Assembly (NCBI RefSeq): GCF_003086895.1
Contig: NZ_CP026004.1
Coordinates: 2,082,731 to 2,146,730 of the forward strand
Direction of reading: 5' to 3'
DNA from: Stenotrophomonas sp. ESTM1D_MKCIP4_1
GTDB taxonomy: Bacteria > Pseudomonadota > Gammaproteobacteria > Xanthomonadales > Xanthomonadaceae
DNA: 64,000 nucleotides
Positions 17,860 through 26,426 of the stretch are shown piece after piece (the stretch's first letter is position 1; each line of letters opens with the position of its first letter). The notes beneath the pieces are model-generated. The model did not search any database, was not told where the DNA came from, and worked only from the letters and a program-made list of their open reading frames with translations. Made by a program: the position numbers and the translations under genes.

Positions 17860-19692
17860 TCAGGCCCGTTCTACGGCCAGTCCGCCAGGCTGCGCGGCGG
17901 TGATGATGAAGTGTTCGCCGGGTTGCGCGTCCTGGTCGAACAGGACGCGTGCCAGCGGGTTGAGCAGGCGCGCCTCAAGCTGGTTGCGGATGCCACGGCC
18001 GCCGTTGGAAAGGTCCTGCAGGCACTGCGCCTGCAGCGTATCTCGGGCATCAGCCGCCAGGGTCACGGTCAACTGCTGGGCCAGCAGATCCTGCAGGGTG
18101 GCCTCGACCATCTGCTCGAAGATCTGCACAGCGACCTCGTCGCGGATGAAATCGAACACGATGATGTTCTCACCGATCCGGTTCAGGATCTCCGGCCGGT
18201 TCAATACCAGCTTGAAGTGGCGGTCTATCTCGGCGTGGACCTTTTCCTGAACCTGCTCGAATGCTTCGCCGGGCAGCACGTTGGGGACCCGTTCGCCGTG
18301 TTCGCCCTGGCGGTAGATGCCCAGATTGGAGGTGAAGACGATCAGCGCCTCGGAGAAGTACACACGGTCGCCGCGGCCGGAGGTAAGCACGCCGTCGTCG
18401 AGGATCTGCAGGAATTTGTCGAGGATGCGCGGGTGCGCCTTTTCGATCTCGTCAAAGAGCACGACGCTGAAGGGTTTCTCACGGATCGCATTGGTCAGCT
18501 CGCCGCCGACGTCATAGCCAACATAGCCGGGAGGCGCACCGGTCAAGCGCTGGTCGGCATGCTCGGCACTGAATTCGGACATGTCAAAGCGGATGTAAGC
18601 CCCTTCATCCCCGAACAGCAGACTGGTAATGGTTTTTGCCAGTTCGGTCTTGCCGACACCGGTCGGGCCTGCGAGGAAGGCTACGCCGCGCGGCCGGTTG
18701 CCCTTGCGGCGAACTCCGACGCCGGTCATCGCGCGCTTGACGATGTCCAGCATGTGGGTCACCGCATGGTCCTGGCCCTTCACCCGCTGCTGCACATAGC
18801 TCTGCGCCGCGCGGATACGGGGACGGTCGATGCGAAGCCAAGGGTCTTCGGTGACGCCGATCTTGTAGCGACGCACCGCATCGCTGATCTGCTCCACGCC
18901 AACGCCTTCCACACGGGCCAGCTGCGCGATCGCTGTCAGGTCCAGCAGCAGCAGGCCTTCGGTCTCGGTGACGAATGAATCGACGGATTTCGCAAGCACG
19001 TCCGGCAGTGCTGTTGCTGCACCTGGCAGGCCTTTCAGCAAGGCAGGTGCCAACGCGCGGCGGATCCGCTGGTCGGGCTTGCTGACCGTAACCGGGTGCA
19101 GGCGTGGGTTCCCGACCACCAGCCAATCGGGAAGGTCGCCTTCCTTTTCGACCACCCACAGCACGCTGTTGAAGAATGGCCTGCGTGCTGCGGTGGCGGG
19201 GCGGCTGCGCGCCTGGTGGGCAAGCACCAGGGCGTGGGTGAACAATTGATGCTCCGCTGCACTCAGGTTGTCACTGCGAATGCTGAGGCGCGAGGCGAAG
19301 TCCACGATCAGTGCGATCGGTTCGCCGCTGCGATTGATCAGACGCTGCAGGGTGGCCGAGAGCAGGTCGACACCCGCTGCGGCGGCACCATTGGCAGGGG
19401 TCAGGCCCAGCTCCCGCAGCAGGGCATCATCCTCGCCCGGCTCGGACCCGGGCCGACCCAACACACGGAAGCCGGCCAGTGGATCCCAGCTGAGGACCCG
19501 GCTGAAGCCCTCGTCAAGCAGGGTCGTGCAGAGCTGCTGGTTGAAGCCCTGTGCGGTCACCAGGCCCGGCTGCAGCTCGCCAGCCTGAAGATCGCGCACG
19601 TTGCCGGAGAGCACGAACTGGCTCTTGAGGGGCAGGAAACGGACCACGTCCCGCACCCATCGCGGTTTCTCGAACTGGTTCTTCCCTGACAT
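17860..19692 (-). CDS. ClpB/ClpA-D2-like AAA+ ATPase, first gene of the cassette
   Basis: 610 residues from the ATG at 19692, with GGGAAGAG just upstream. A TTG at 19746 could add 18 residues. Residues 1-280 look like a degenerate AAA-type module without a P-loop. The second module is a complete Clp-type D2: Walker A GPTGVGKT (342-349), pore loop GAPPGYVGYD (385-394), Walker B DEIEKAH (414-420), sensor 1 TSN (454-456), arginine finger in ILNRIGE, and a C-terminal D2-small domain. The typical Clp N-domain and M-domain are absent. It may remodel or unfold partners of the giant helicase (inference). Confidence 0.88.
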   Translation of the reverse strand: MSGKNQFEKPRWVRDVVRFLPLKSQFVLSGNVRDLQAGELQPGLVTAQGFNQQLCTTLLDEGFSRVLSWDPLAGFRVLGRPGSEPGEDDALLRELGLTPANGAAAAGVDLLSATLQRLINRSGEPIALIVDFASRLSIRSDNLSAAEHQLFTHALVLAHQARSRPATAARRPFFNSVLWVVEKEGDLPDWLVVGNPRLHPVTVSKPDQRIRRALAPALLKGLPGAATALPDVLAKSVDSFVTETEGLLLLDLTAIAQLARVEGVGVEQISDAVRRYKIGVTEDPWLRIDRPRIRAAQSYVQQRVKGQDHAVTHMLDIVKRAMTGVGVRRKGNRPRGVAFLAGPTGVGKTELAKTITSLLFGDEGAYIRFDMSEFSAEHADQRLTGAPPGYVGYDVGGELTNAIREKPFSVVLFDEIEKAHPRILDKFLQILDDGVLTSGRGDRVYFSEALIVFTSNLGIYRQGEHGERVPNVLPGEAFEQVQEKVHAEIDRHFKLVLNRPEILNRIGENIIVFDFIRDEVAVQIFEQMVEATLQDLLAQQLTVTLAADARDTLQAQCLQDLSNGGRGIRNQLEARLLNPLARVLFDQDAQPGEHFIITAAQPGGLAVERA

Positions 19693-19723
19693 CTCTCTTC
19701 CCGGCTCGCCCTTGTACCAGTGA

Positions 19724-19753
19724 AGCGTATTGCGCGCTTCCCGCAATTGCCAG
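19724..19753 (-). promoter_or_regulatory. Weak candidate promoter of the cassette
   Basis: On the minus strand CTGGCA, 18 nt, TACGCT resembles a poor sigma-70 promoter 32-61 nt before the AAA+ ATG. No sigma-54 or sigma-28 element was found in the 107-nt gap, which fits the cassette lying outside the flagellar regulon. Confidence 0.25.
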
Positions 19754-19799
19754 CAGGAAAAGGCGGGGCACTGCCCTCAGCGTCCATTTCGGTCCGGCG

Positions 19800-21929
19800 C
19801 TACGTCGGATTCGGCGGCGGCGGGCTCTGCGCCAGTTCGATGCGCGGCCGCGGCAGGTCATGCAGCTGCATGAAGCGGGCCGCATCCACCGGGCGGCCCA
19901 GCAGGAAGCCCTGCAGGTAGTCGCAGCCCAGCCGTTCCAGGTAGGCGCGCTGGGCCGCCGTTTCCACACCCTCGGCCACGATGTCCATGTCCAGCGCATG
20001 GCCCAGCGCCACGATGGCCGAGACGATCACCACGTCCTCGGCGCTGTGTTCCAGATCGCGCACGAAGGCGTGGTCGATCTTGATCTCGGTGGCGGGCAGC
20101 CGCTTCAGGTACAGCAGGCTGGAATAGCCGGTACCGAAATCATCAATGGAAATGCCTACACCCAGTGCCGACAGCGCCTGCAGCAGGCGCAGGCTGGTGT
20201 CGGTATCGCGCATCACCGTGCTTTCGGTGATTTCCAGTACCAGCTGGCGCGGGGCGATGCGGTGGCGTTCCAGCACTTCAGTGACATCCTGCAGCAGGTG
20301 CGGCGAACCAAACTGCACCGGGGACAGATTCACCGACATCGACCAGCCATCGTGGCCGGCATCATGCCATCGGCGCAGCTGCGCACACGCCTGGTCAAGC
20401 GCCCAGCGGCCGATCTCGTTGATGGCGCCGCTGCGTTCGGCCAGACGGATGAAGCGGTCCGGCGGAACCAGGCCATGTTCGGGATGGCGCCAGCGGATCA
20501 GGGCTTCGGCACCGGCCACCTTCTGCGTGGCCACCTGGATCTTGGGCTGGTAGTGCAGGAACAGCTGATCGCTGCTGATCGCCTTGCGCAGGTCGGCCAG
20601 CAGGCGGAACTGCTGCTCGGCGCTGTCATTCATCCAATCGGCGAACATCACGAAGGCATTGCGGCCCGATTCCTTGGCCTGGTACATCGCCGCATCGGCG
20701 AACGCCATCAGCTGCCGTTCGCTGGCGGCGTGGTCGGGGCAGATCGCCACGCCGATGCTGGCGGTCACCTGCAGGTCGCTGTCGGCAAGCAACGGTGCGC
20801 TGCCTACGGCCTGCAGGATGCGCCGGGCCAGGGTCGGCAGATCCTCGTCGTGGTCGATGCGCACCACCATCACGAACTCATCGCCGCCCAACCGGGCCAG
20901 CAGGTCATTGGGCCGCAGCAGTTGCTGGGTACGCTCGGCCACGGCCACCAGCAGCGCATCGCCGGCCTGGTGCCCATAGGCATCGTTGACCTGCTTGAAG
21001 CCATCCAGGTCCATGAACATCACCGCGAAGCGGCTGCCGCCCTGTTCGGCCTCGGCCAGCGCCTGCACGATGCCCCGCTGCAGCAGCAACCGGTTCGGCA
21101 GGCGGGTGAGCGGATCGTGCAGTGCGGCCTGGGTCAGTTCCTGCTGGGCATCGGTGAGCGAGGTGCTGAGCATCGAGTTGCGCAGGCGCAGCAGTTGCGC
21201 TTCCAGCCGCTGGTCCATCCAGGACACCACCAGCACCACCGCCAGGATGGCCACGGTCAGCACCACCACCAGCATCGCCAGCCAGGTGTTCTGCAGGCCA
21301 TCGCCCACCGCCGCGCCGCAGACGCTGCCTTCCGGGAAGCGGGCGGCGGCCATGCCGGTGTAGTGCATGCCGACAATGGCCAGGCCGAGCAGGCCCGCTG
21401 CGGCCAAGCGGTCGACGCTGCGGGTATGTTGCGCACGCAGCCGGAACGCGACGTACAGCGCCACCCACGATGCGGCGACGGCCACCAGCAGTGAAAGGGC
21501 CAGCCAGATCGGGTCGTAATCGATGCCCGGGCGCATGCGCAGCGCTGCCATGCCGACGTAATGCATGCCGGCGATGCCTGTGCCCATCAGCACCGCGCCC
21601 CCGGCCAGGCGCGGGTGTGGCAGTGTGCGCAGCGAGACCAGCCACAGCGCGAACACCGAGGCGGCGATGGCCATGGCCAGCGAAAGCAGGGTGATCGGCA
21701 GGTCGTAGCCCAGCGGAATCGGCAGGTCGAACGCGAGCATGCCGATGAAGTGCATGGACCAGATACCCAGGCCCATGGCGAACCCGCCGCCCAGCCGCCA
21801 CCACCAGGTGGCGCCTCTGCCGGGTGCGGTGACCGTACGGCCGGCCATGGCCAACGCAGTGTATGACGCCATCACAGCGACCAGCAGCGAGATGGCCACC
21901 AGCCACGGGTTGTACGTGCCTACCAGCAT
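19800..21929 (-). CDS. MHYT-GGDEF-EAL cyclic-di-GMP enzyme
   Basis: 709-residue membrane protein. An N-terminal MHYT sensor spans about 7 helices (residues 8-240) with MHF/MHY motifs near 59, 122 and 188, a module proposed to bind copper and sense gases such as O2, CO or NO. The diguanylate cyclase domain is intact (RLGGDEF at 346-352), with an RPND inhibitory I-site five residues before GGDEF. The phosphodiesterase domain has EAL at 475-477, DDFGTGYSS and AEGVET. Both activities look possible. It sits between fliR and the cassette and may tie motility to cyclic-di-GMP. GGGAG precedes the ATG. Confidence 0.93.
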   Translation of the reverse strand: MLVGTYNPWLVAISLLVAVMASYTALAMAGRTVTAPGRGATWWWRLGGGFAMGLGIWSMHFIGMLAFDLPIPLGYDLPITLLSLAMAIAASVFALWLVSLRTLPHPRLAGGAVLMGTGIAGMHYVGMAALRMRPGIDYDPIWLALSLLVAVAASWVALYVAFRLRAQHTRSVDRLAAAGLLGLAIVGMHYTGMAAARFPEGSVCGAAVGDGLQNTWLAMLVVVLTVAILAVVLVVSWMDQRLEAQLLRLRNSMLSTSLTDAQQELTQAALHDPLTRLPNRLLLQRGIVQALAEAEQGGSRFAVMFMDLDGFKQVNDAYGHQAGDALLVAVAERTQQLLRPNDLLARLGGDEFVMVVRIDHDEDLPTLARRILQAVGSAPLLADSDLQVTASIGVAICPDHAASERQLMAFADAAMYQAKESGRNAFVMFADWMNDSAEQQFRLLADLRKAISSDQLFLHYQPKIQVATQKVAGAEALIRWRHPEHGLVPPDRFIRLAERSGAINEIGRWALDQACAQLRRWHDAGHDGWSMSVNLSPVQFGSPHLLQDVTEVLERHRIAPRQLVLEITESTVMRDTDTSLRLLQALSALGVGISIDDFGTGYSSLLYLKRLPATEIKIDHAFVRDLEHSAEDVVIVSAIVALGHALDMDIVAEGVETAAQRAYLERLGCDYLQGFLLGRPVDAARFMQLHDLPRPRIELAQSPPPPNPT

Positions 21930-22070
21930 GCGTCTTTCTCCCGGACCTTCCTGTCGACGGAAAAACTACGTTGGGGCATGGATGAGGCAGGCAGCCCGGC
22001 GTGCGGCTGCCAGATGCGGCGTCCCCCTGGTCGTCGCGCATTCACTCTAGCGCGAAGCAGGGGCGGAGGG

Positions 22071-22098
22071 GTAGAGCCGAGCATGGGCTCAGCTCTAC
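22071..22098. repeat. SMAG-type GTAG palindrome after fliR
   Basis: The element starts GTAGAGC and ends GCTCTAC, with GAGC/GCTC pairing inside. It lies 9 nt past the fliR stop and could fold in RNA as the end of the fliL-fliR transcript. The rest of the 21930-22107 gap shows no other feature. Confidence 0.7.
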
Positions 22099-22107
22099 GG
22101 ATGCGCG

Positions 22108-22899
22108 TCACCGTGTGACGGCGCCCGCCGCCTCGAAGGCCGCATCGAACAGCCGCTGCACCGGCGGCCCCATCTCGCCCACCAGCAGTGCCAGCAGCAC
22201 CAGGCCCAGCAGCAGCGACACCGGCAGGCCCAGCTGGATCGGATTCAATGCCGGTGCGGCACGTGCCAGTACGCCAAAGGCCAGGTTCACCGCCAGCATC
22301 GCCACGGTCAGCGGGATGGCCAGGGTGAGTGCGCCGCGCAGCACGGTGAGCAACAGGGTGGGGGCAATGCTGAAGAACGCATGCGGGTCGGGCAGGGGCG
22401 CGCCGATGGGCAGCGAACGGTAGCTGTCCACCACCAGCGAAATCAGGGCCAGGTGGCCGTTTGCGGTAAAGAACAGCAGGCCGAACAGCAGGTAGAACCA
22501 CTGGCCGAGGACACCGGAACTGCCGCCGCGCAGCGGATCGCTCATCTGTGCGAAGGCCAGGCCAGTGCCCTGCGCGACCATTTCGCCGGCCATTGCGCCG
22601 GCCTCGAAGATCAATCGCAGCATGAAGCCGATGGACACGCCGATGGCCAGTTCGCGGGCGATGGTCAGTACGGTGGCGGCATCAAAACCGGTCCATTCCG
22701 GTACCGGCGGCAGCAGGGGCGCCAGGGCAATGGACAGGGTGCCGGCCAGGATCACGCGGATGCGTGCCGGCACCGCGCGGGTGCCGATCATCGGCATGGC
22801 CATCGCGACGGCGCCGATGCGCAGCATCGTCCACAGCACCGTGGCAATCATGCCGAAGGCCTGCAGGCCGTCGGCAGCCATCTGCGTGGCGGCATCCAT
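22108..22899 (-). CDS. fliR: Flagellar export apparatus protein FliR
   Basis: 263-residue inner-membrane protein of the FliPQR export gate, with about six hydrophobic segments and the conserved IGFMLRLIFEAGAMAGEM and VAQGTGLAFA region typical of FliR/YscT. Last gene of the fliL-R run; the next gene on the strand is not flagellar. The ATG at 22899 begins MDAATQMAADGLQ, and length matches the family. Confidence 0.95.
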   Translation of the reverse strand: MDAATQMAADGLQAFGMIATVLWTMLRIGAVAMAMPMIGTRAVPARIRVILAGTLSIALAPLLPPVPEWTGFDAATVLTIARELAIGVSIGFMLRLIFEAGAMAGEMVAQGTGLAFAQMSDPLRGGSSGVLGQWFYLLFGLLFFTANGHLALISLVVDSYRSLPIGAPLPDPHAFFSIAPTLLLTVLRGALTLAIPLTVAMLAVNLAFGVLARAAPALNPIQLGLPVSLLLGLVLLALLVGEMGPPVQRLFDAAFEAAGAVTR

Positions 22900-22912
22900 C
22901 AGCGCGCCCGTC

Positions 22913-23182
22913 CTAGCCGATCAGGTGGGGAATGCGCTGGAACAGCAGCGTGGTGAATTCGACCAGATGGCCGATCAGCAGGCTGCCCAGCGCGAACAGC
23001 ACCGCCGTCAATGCGGCGGCTTTGGCGACGAAGGCGATGGTCGGCTCGTTGAGCTGGGTCGCGGCCTGGACCACGCCCACCACAACGCCCACCACCAGCA
23101 CGGTCAGCAGCAGCGGGCCGGCCACCCACAACACGGTGATCAGGCCGCCACGCAGTTCGGTCAAGGCAAGTTCGGGAGACAT
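22913..23182 (-). CDS. fliQ: Flagellar export apparatus protein FliQ
   Basis: 89-residue protein with two membrane helices (about 17-37 and 52-72) separated by the conserved QAATQLNEPTIAFVAK loop. Forms the lateral part of the FliPQR gate with FliP and FliR. It starts 70 nt after fliP and ends 13 nt before fliR. The small GTAG repeat at 23202-23226 lies in the fliP-fliQ gap. Confidence 0.95.
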   Translation of the reverse strand: MSPELALTELRGGLITVLWVAGPLLLTVLVVGVVVGVVQAATQLNEPTIAFVAKAAALTAVLFALGSLLIGHLVEFTTLLFQRIPHLIG

Positions 23183-23201
23183 TCGGGTTCCATCTGCTTT
23201 T

Positions 23202-23226
23202 GTAGCGTCGAGCGTTGCTCGACTGC
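23202..23226. repeat. GTAG palindrome between fliP and fliQ
   Basis: GTAGCGTCGAGC, 3 nt, then GCTCGACTGC folds into a short hairpin. Being inside an operon, it more likely affects mRNA stability than termination. Confidence 0.55.
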
Positions 23227-23252
23227 CGTTGCTTGAATCACGCTGGATTGAT

Positions 23253-24029
23253 TCACGCCGGATTGAAGCTGGCCGCCAACGTACCCACCGTCAGTACCCA
23301 GCCATCGACCAGAACGAACAGCAGAATCTTGAACGGCGCCGAGACCAGCATCGGCGACAGCATCATCATGCCCATCGACATCAGCACGCTGGCCACCACC
23401 AGATCGATGATCACGAACGGAATGAAGATGAGGAAGCCGATCTCGAAGGCGGTCTTCAGTTCGCTGGTGACGAACGAGGCGACCAGCACCGGGAACGGAA
23501 TCGCGTCGGGGCTGGCATAGGTGCCATGCCCGGCGATGCCGGCGAAGGTCATCAGGTCGGTTTCGCGGATCTGCGCCAGCATGAAGCCGCGCAACGGCTG
23601 CGTGGTCAGCGTCCAGGCGGTCTGGAAGTCGATGTCGCCGTTGAGGTAGGGCGCCATGCCCGTGCTCCAGGCCTTGTCCCAGGTCGGCAGCATGATCATG
23701 GCGGTCAGGAACAGGGCCAGGCCCAGCAGCACCTGGTTGGACGGCGTCTGCCCGGTGCCCAGCGCCTGGCGCAGCAGGCCCAGCACGATGATGATGCGGG
23801 TGAACGAGGTCAGCACCAGCAGCATCGAGGGGATCAGGGTGATCGCCGTCATCAGCAGCAGGGTCTGCAGCGGCAGACTGACCGGCTGGCCGCCGATCCT
23901 GCCGACGTTGACGTCGGGCAGTGCGGCCGGCGCGCCGGGCGCGGCGAAGGCCAGCGCGGGCAGCAGGCACAGGGCGATCAACAGCAGCCACGTCAGTGCG
24001 GTGGCGGGGCGGGTACGGGCGACACGCAT
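23253..24029 (-). CDS. fliP: Flagellar export apparatus protein FliP
   Basis: 258-residue core gate protein. An N-terminal signal peptide (hydrophobic to about residue 30, ending AFA) is followed by four membrane helices. Conserved FliP signatures include LTSFTRIIIVLGLLRQALG and FVTSELKTAFEIGFLIFIPF. The ATG lies 1 nt after the fliO stop. Confidence 0.96.
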   Translation of the reverse strand: MRVARTRPATALTWLLLIALCLLPALAFAAPGAPAALPDVNVGRIGGQPVSLPLQTLLLMTAITLIPSMLLVLTSFTRIIIVLGLLRQALGTGQTPSNQVLLGLALFLTAMIMLPTWDKAWSTGMAPYLNGDIDFQTAWTLTTQPLRGFMLAQIRETDLMTFAGIAGHGTYASPDAIPFPVLVASFVTSELKTAFEIGFLIFIPFVIIDLVVASVLMSMGMMMLSPMLVSAPFKILLFVLVDGWVLTVGTLAASFNPA

Positions 24030-24030
24030 G

Positions 24031-24438
24031 TCAGGGGTCCTTGCGCAGCCGCTGTTGCAGCAGCTGGGCGAAATTCGACAGGTTTTTCAGGTCCGGCACG
24101 CGCACCGGCGCGGGCGGCGGCAGCGGCTCGGAAAGGGTGTGCAGGGTGTTGATGCTGCCGGCGGTCACGCCCAGCAGCAGCTGCTGGCCATTGACCTCCA
24201 CCACCACCACGCGCTCCTTGGCGCCTACGTTCAGGCTGGCCACCAGCTTCATGCCTTCCGGCGGGCGGAAGCCGCTGCCCGGCATGCGCTTGAGCAGCCA
24301 GCCGAGGCCGACCACCAGCGCCAGCACCGCGACCAGGGCCAGCACCGCGCCGAACAGGCTGGGGGCACTGGCCGCATGCTGGCCGATCTGCGGCGAGGTT
24401 CTGGCGGCGGCCTGGGCAGTGGCGAGCAGCAGGCTCAA
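24031..24438 (-). CDS. fliO: Flagellar protein FliO
   Basis: 135-residue bitopic protein that helps FliP assemble. One membrane helix (about residues 29-48) is followed by a short cytoplasmic domain with VASLNVGAKERVVVVEV, the FliO hallmark. The start is a TTG at 24438 that overlaps the fliN stop; the first downstream ATG would remove the membrane helix, so it is rejected. Confidence 0.9.
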   Translation of the reverse strand: MSLLLATAQAAARTSPQIGQHAASAPSLFGAVLALVAVLALVVGLGWLLKRMPGSGFRPPEGMKLVASLNVGAKERVVVVEVNGQQLLLGVTAGSINTLHTLSEPLPPPAPVRVPDLKNLSNFAQLLQQRLRKDP

Positions 24439-24770
24439 CGCAGTCTCCGGATGCGCTCGCTCGGGCTGACCACGTCGGTCAGGCGGACGCCGAAGCGATC
24501 GTTGATCACTACCACTTCGCCGTGGGCGATCAGCGTGCCGTTGACGAACACGTCCAGCGATTCACCCGCGCCGCGTTCCAGTTCCACCACCGAGCCCTGG
24601 TTGAGCTGCAGCAGGTTGCGGATCGGCAGGCGGGCGCGGCCGACTTCCAGCGACAGGGTCACCGGCACGTCGAGGATCACGTCCAGGTTCAGGTCCGGGC
24701 CGTTCGACTCATCAGCCTGCAGGTTGCCGAACTGGGCCGGGGTCGGTTCGATGGCGTCGATATCGTTCAT
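24435..24770 (-). CDS. fliN: Flagellar motor switch protein FliN
   Basis: 111-residue C-ring protein with a SpoA domain (about residues 32-108; VPVTLSLEVGRARLPIRNLL, VVVINDRFGVRL). The ATG at 24770 overlaps the fliM stop (ATGA). A longer in-frame reading exists upstream but is an antisense-like Arg-rich tail. Binds CheY-P and the export ATPase complex with FliM and FliH. Confidence 0.95.
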   Translation of the reverse strand: MNDIDAIEPTPAQFGNLQADESNGPDLNLDVILDVPVTLSLEVGRARLPIRNLLQLNQGSVVELERGAGESLDVFVNGTLIAHGEVVVINDRFGVRLTDVVSPSERIRRLR

Positions 24771-25771
24771 TGCGGGTCTTCCTGGATGACGGGTACGCGC
24801 GGACGGGTGCCCGGCGGATGGGTAGCGGTGATCTTTACGGCGTTCATGCCGTTGGCGATGCCGAATTCGCCGGTGAACACGGGGATGTTCTCCACGCACA
24901 GCGGCACCTGCGGGTTCAGCTCGATCGGCAGGATGTCGCCGACCTTCAGCTGGGTCAGGTCGCGCAGGGTCATGCGCTTGCTGGCCAGCACGCTGGACAG
25001 GGTCACTTCGGCGATGTTGAGCTGCTCGCGCAGCATCACGCCCCAGCTGGCATCGCGGTCGTTGCGGTCGCTCTGGATGCCGGCATCGAGCAGTTCGCGG
25101 ATCGGCTCGAGCATCGAATAGGGCAGGGTGACGTGGATGTCACCGCCACCGCCGTCGAGCTCGACGTGCAGGCGGCACACCACCACGTATTCGCGGGGCG
25201 TCACGATGTTGGCGAAGTGCGGGTTGATTTCCGAATTGATGTACTCGAAATCCACTTCCATCACCGGCGCCCAGGCCTCGCGCAGATCGGCGAAGGTCTG
25301 CTTCAGCAGCAGCTGGATCACCCGCATTTCGGTCGCGGTGAATTCGCGGCCTTCAATGCGCGTGGGGTAACGCCCGTCACCGCCGAAGAAGTTGTCGACG
25401 ATGGCGAACACCAGGGTGGGCTCGAACACGATCAGACCGGTGCCACGCAGCGGCTTGAAGCGGATCAGGTTGAGGTTGGTCGGCACATACAACGAGTGCA
25501 TGTAATCGTTGAACTTGATCAGTTCGATGCCGCGCACCGACAGTTCGGCCGAGCGTCGGATCAGGTTGAACAGGCCGATCCGCCACAGGCGCGCGAAACG
25601 CTCGTGGACCATTTCCAGGGTCGGCATGCGACCGCGGATGATGCGGTCCTGGCTGGCGAAATCGTACGACCGCGCCTCGCCACTGGGCACATCCGGTTCG
25701 GTTTCGACCGCGCCACTGTCCACGCCATGGAGCAGGGCATCGATCTCATCCTGGGACAGCAGGTCATTCAT
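24767..25771 (-). CDS. fliM: Flagellar motor switch protein FliM
   Basis: 334-residue switch protein. The N-terminal CheY-binding peptide LLSQDEIDALLHG is intact at residues 4-16, followed by the FliM middle domain (GGDGRYPTRIEGREFT) and a C-terminal SpoA domain. It starts 12 nt after the fliL stop and overlaps fliN. Confidence 0.97.
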   Translation of the reverse strand: MNDLLSQDEIDALLHGVDSGAVETEPDVPSGEARSYDFASQDRIIRGRMPTLEMVHERFARLWRIGLFNLIRRSAELSVRGIELIKFNDYMHSLYVPTNLNLIRFKPLRGTGLIVFEPTLVFAIVDNFFGGDGRYPTRIEGREFTATEMRVIQLLLKQTFADLREAWAPVMEVDFEYINSEINPHFANIVTPREYVVVCRLHVELDGGGGDIHVTLPYSMLEPIRELLDAGIQSDRNDRDASWGVMLREQLNIAEVTLSSVLASKRMTLRDLTQLKVGDILPIELNPQVPLCVENIPVFTGEFGIANGMNAVKITATHPPGTRPRVPVIQEDPQ

Positions 25772-25783
25772 CGGGGGCAGCCC

Positions 25784-26299
25784 TTACTGGGTCACGAAGC
25801 TGGTGAACAGCAGATCGTCGGCGCCGTTGCTGCCGGTTTCGGCCTTGAGCACCTTCTGCACTTCGGCCAGCGAATCGGCCTGCAGCTTCTGCTTGCCGGC
25901 GATGTCGGCGATCTGATCGGAGGTGACCTGCGAGAACAGCATCAGCAGCCGTGCGCGGATGGCCGGGGCGTGGGTCTTGATGGCTTCCAGCGCGGCCGGG
26001 TCGCGGGTCATCAGCTGCACTTCCACCTGCAGGTAGCGCGGGCCGTCCAGCGAACCGTTGAGGTTGACCACGAAGGCCGGATCGAGCGCGAAGTACTGGG
26101 CCGGGGCCGGGGTCGCGCCCTTCTTCGGGGTATCGGCCTTCTTTTCTTCGTGCGAGGACTGGGTAAAGAACCAGACGCCGCCGCCAGCGGCACCTGCGGC
26201 CAGCACGGCCACCAGGGCGGTGATCAACAGCGGACTGCGCGTCTTGGCGGTCTTGTCCTTGTCGGCGGTCTTCTTGGTTTTGTCAGCGGCTGCGGCCAC
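25784..26299 (-). CDS. fliL: Flagellar basal-body protein FliL
   Basis: 171 residues. A Lys-rich cytoplasmic tail, one membrane helix (about 24-47) and a periplasmic domain (FALDPAFVVNL and beyond) match FliL, which supports the stator. The start is a GTG at 26299 with AGGAGC 8 nt upstream. First gene of the fliL-M-N-O-P-Q-R operon, with a sigma-54 element about 36 nt before it. Confidence 0.93.
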   Translation of the reverse strand: MAAAADKTKKTADKDKTAKTRSPLLITALVAVLAAGAAGGGVWFFTQSSHEEKKADTPKKGATPAPAQYFALDPAFVVNLNGSLDGPRYLQVEVQLMTRDPAALEAIKTHAPAIRARLLMLFSQVTSDQIADIAGKQKLQADSLAEVQKVLKAETGSNGADDLLFTSFVTQ

Positions 26300-26334
26300 G
26301 AGGTGAAGCTCCTGAGGGTTGCTTCACCGGGATA

Positions 26335-26349
26335 TGCAAGGGGTGTGCC
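26335..26349 (-). promoter_or_regulatory. Sigma-54 promoter of fliL operon
   Basis: The minus strand reads GGCACACCCCTTGCA, a near-perfect -24/-12 element. The predicted start near 26324 leaves a leader of about 25 nt to the GTG of fliL. Confidence 0.85.
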
Positions 26350-26398
26350 GCAGTGCGGGGGAGGGGTGCGACGGAATTCCGTCGGTGCCCCGGTTCCG

Positions 26399-26422
26399 GT
26401 AGTGGCCAACCTTGGTTGGCCG
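26399..26422. repeat. GTAG palindrome between fliK and fliL
   Basis: GTAG followed by GGCCAACC and GGTTGGCC with almost no loop. It lies 5 nt past the fliK stop and probably ends the fliE-K transcript just before the fliL promoter. Confidence 0.65.
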
Positions 26423-26426
26423 CCGG

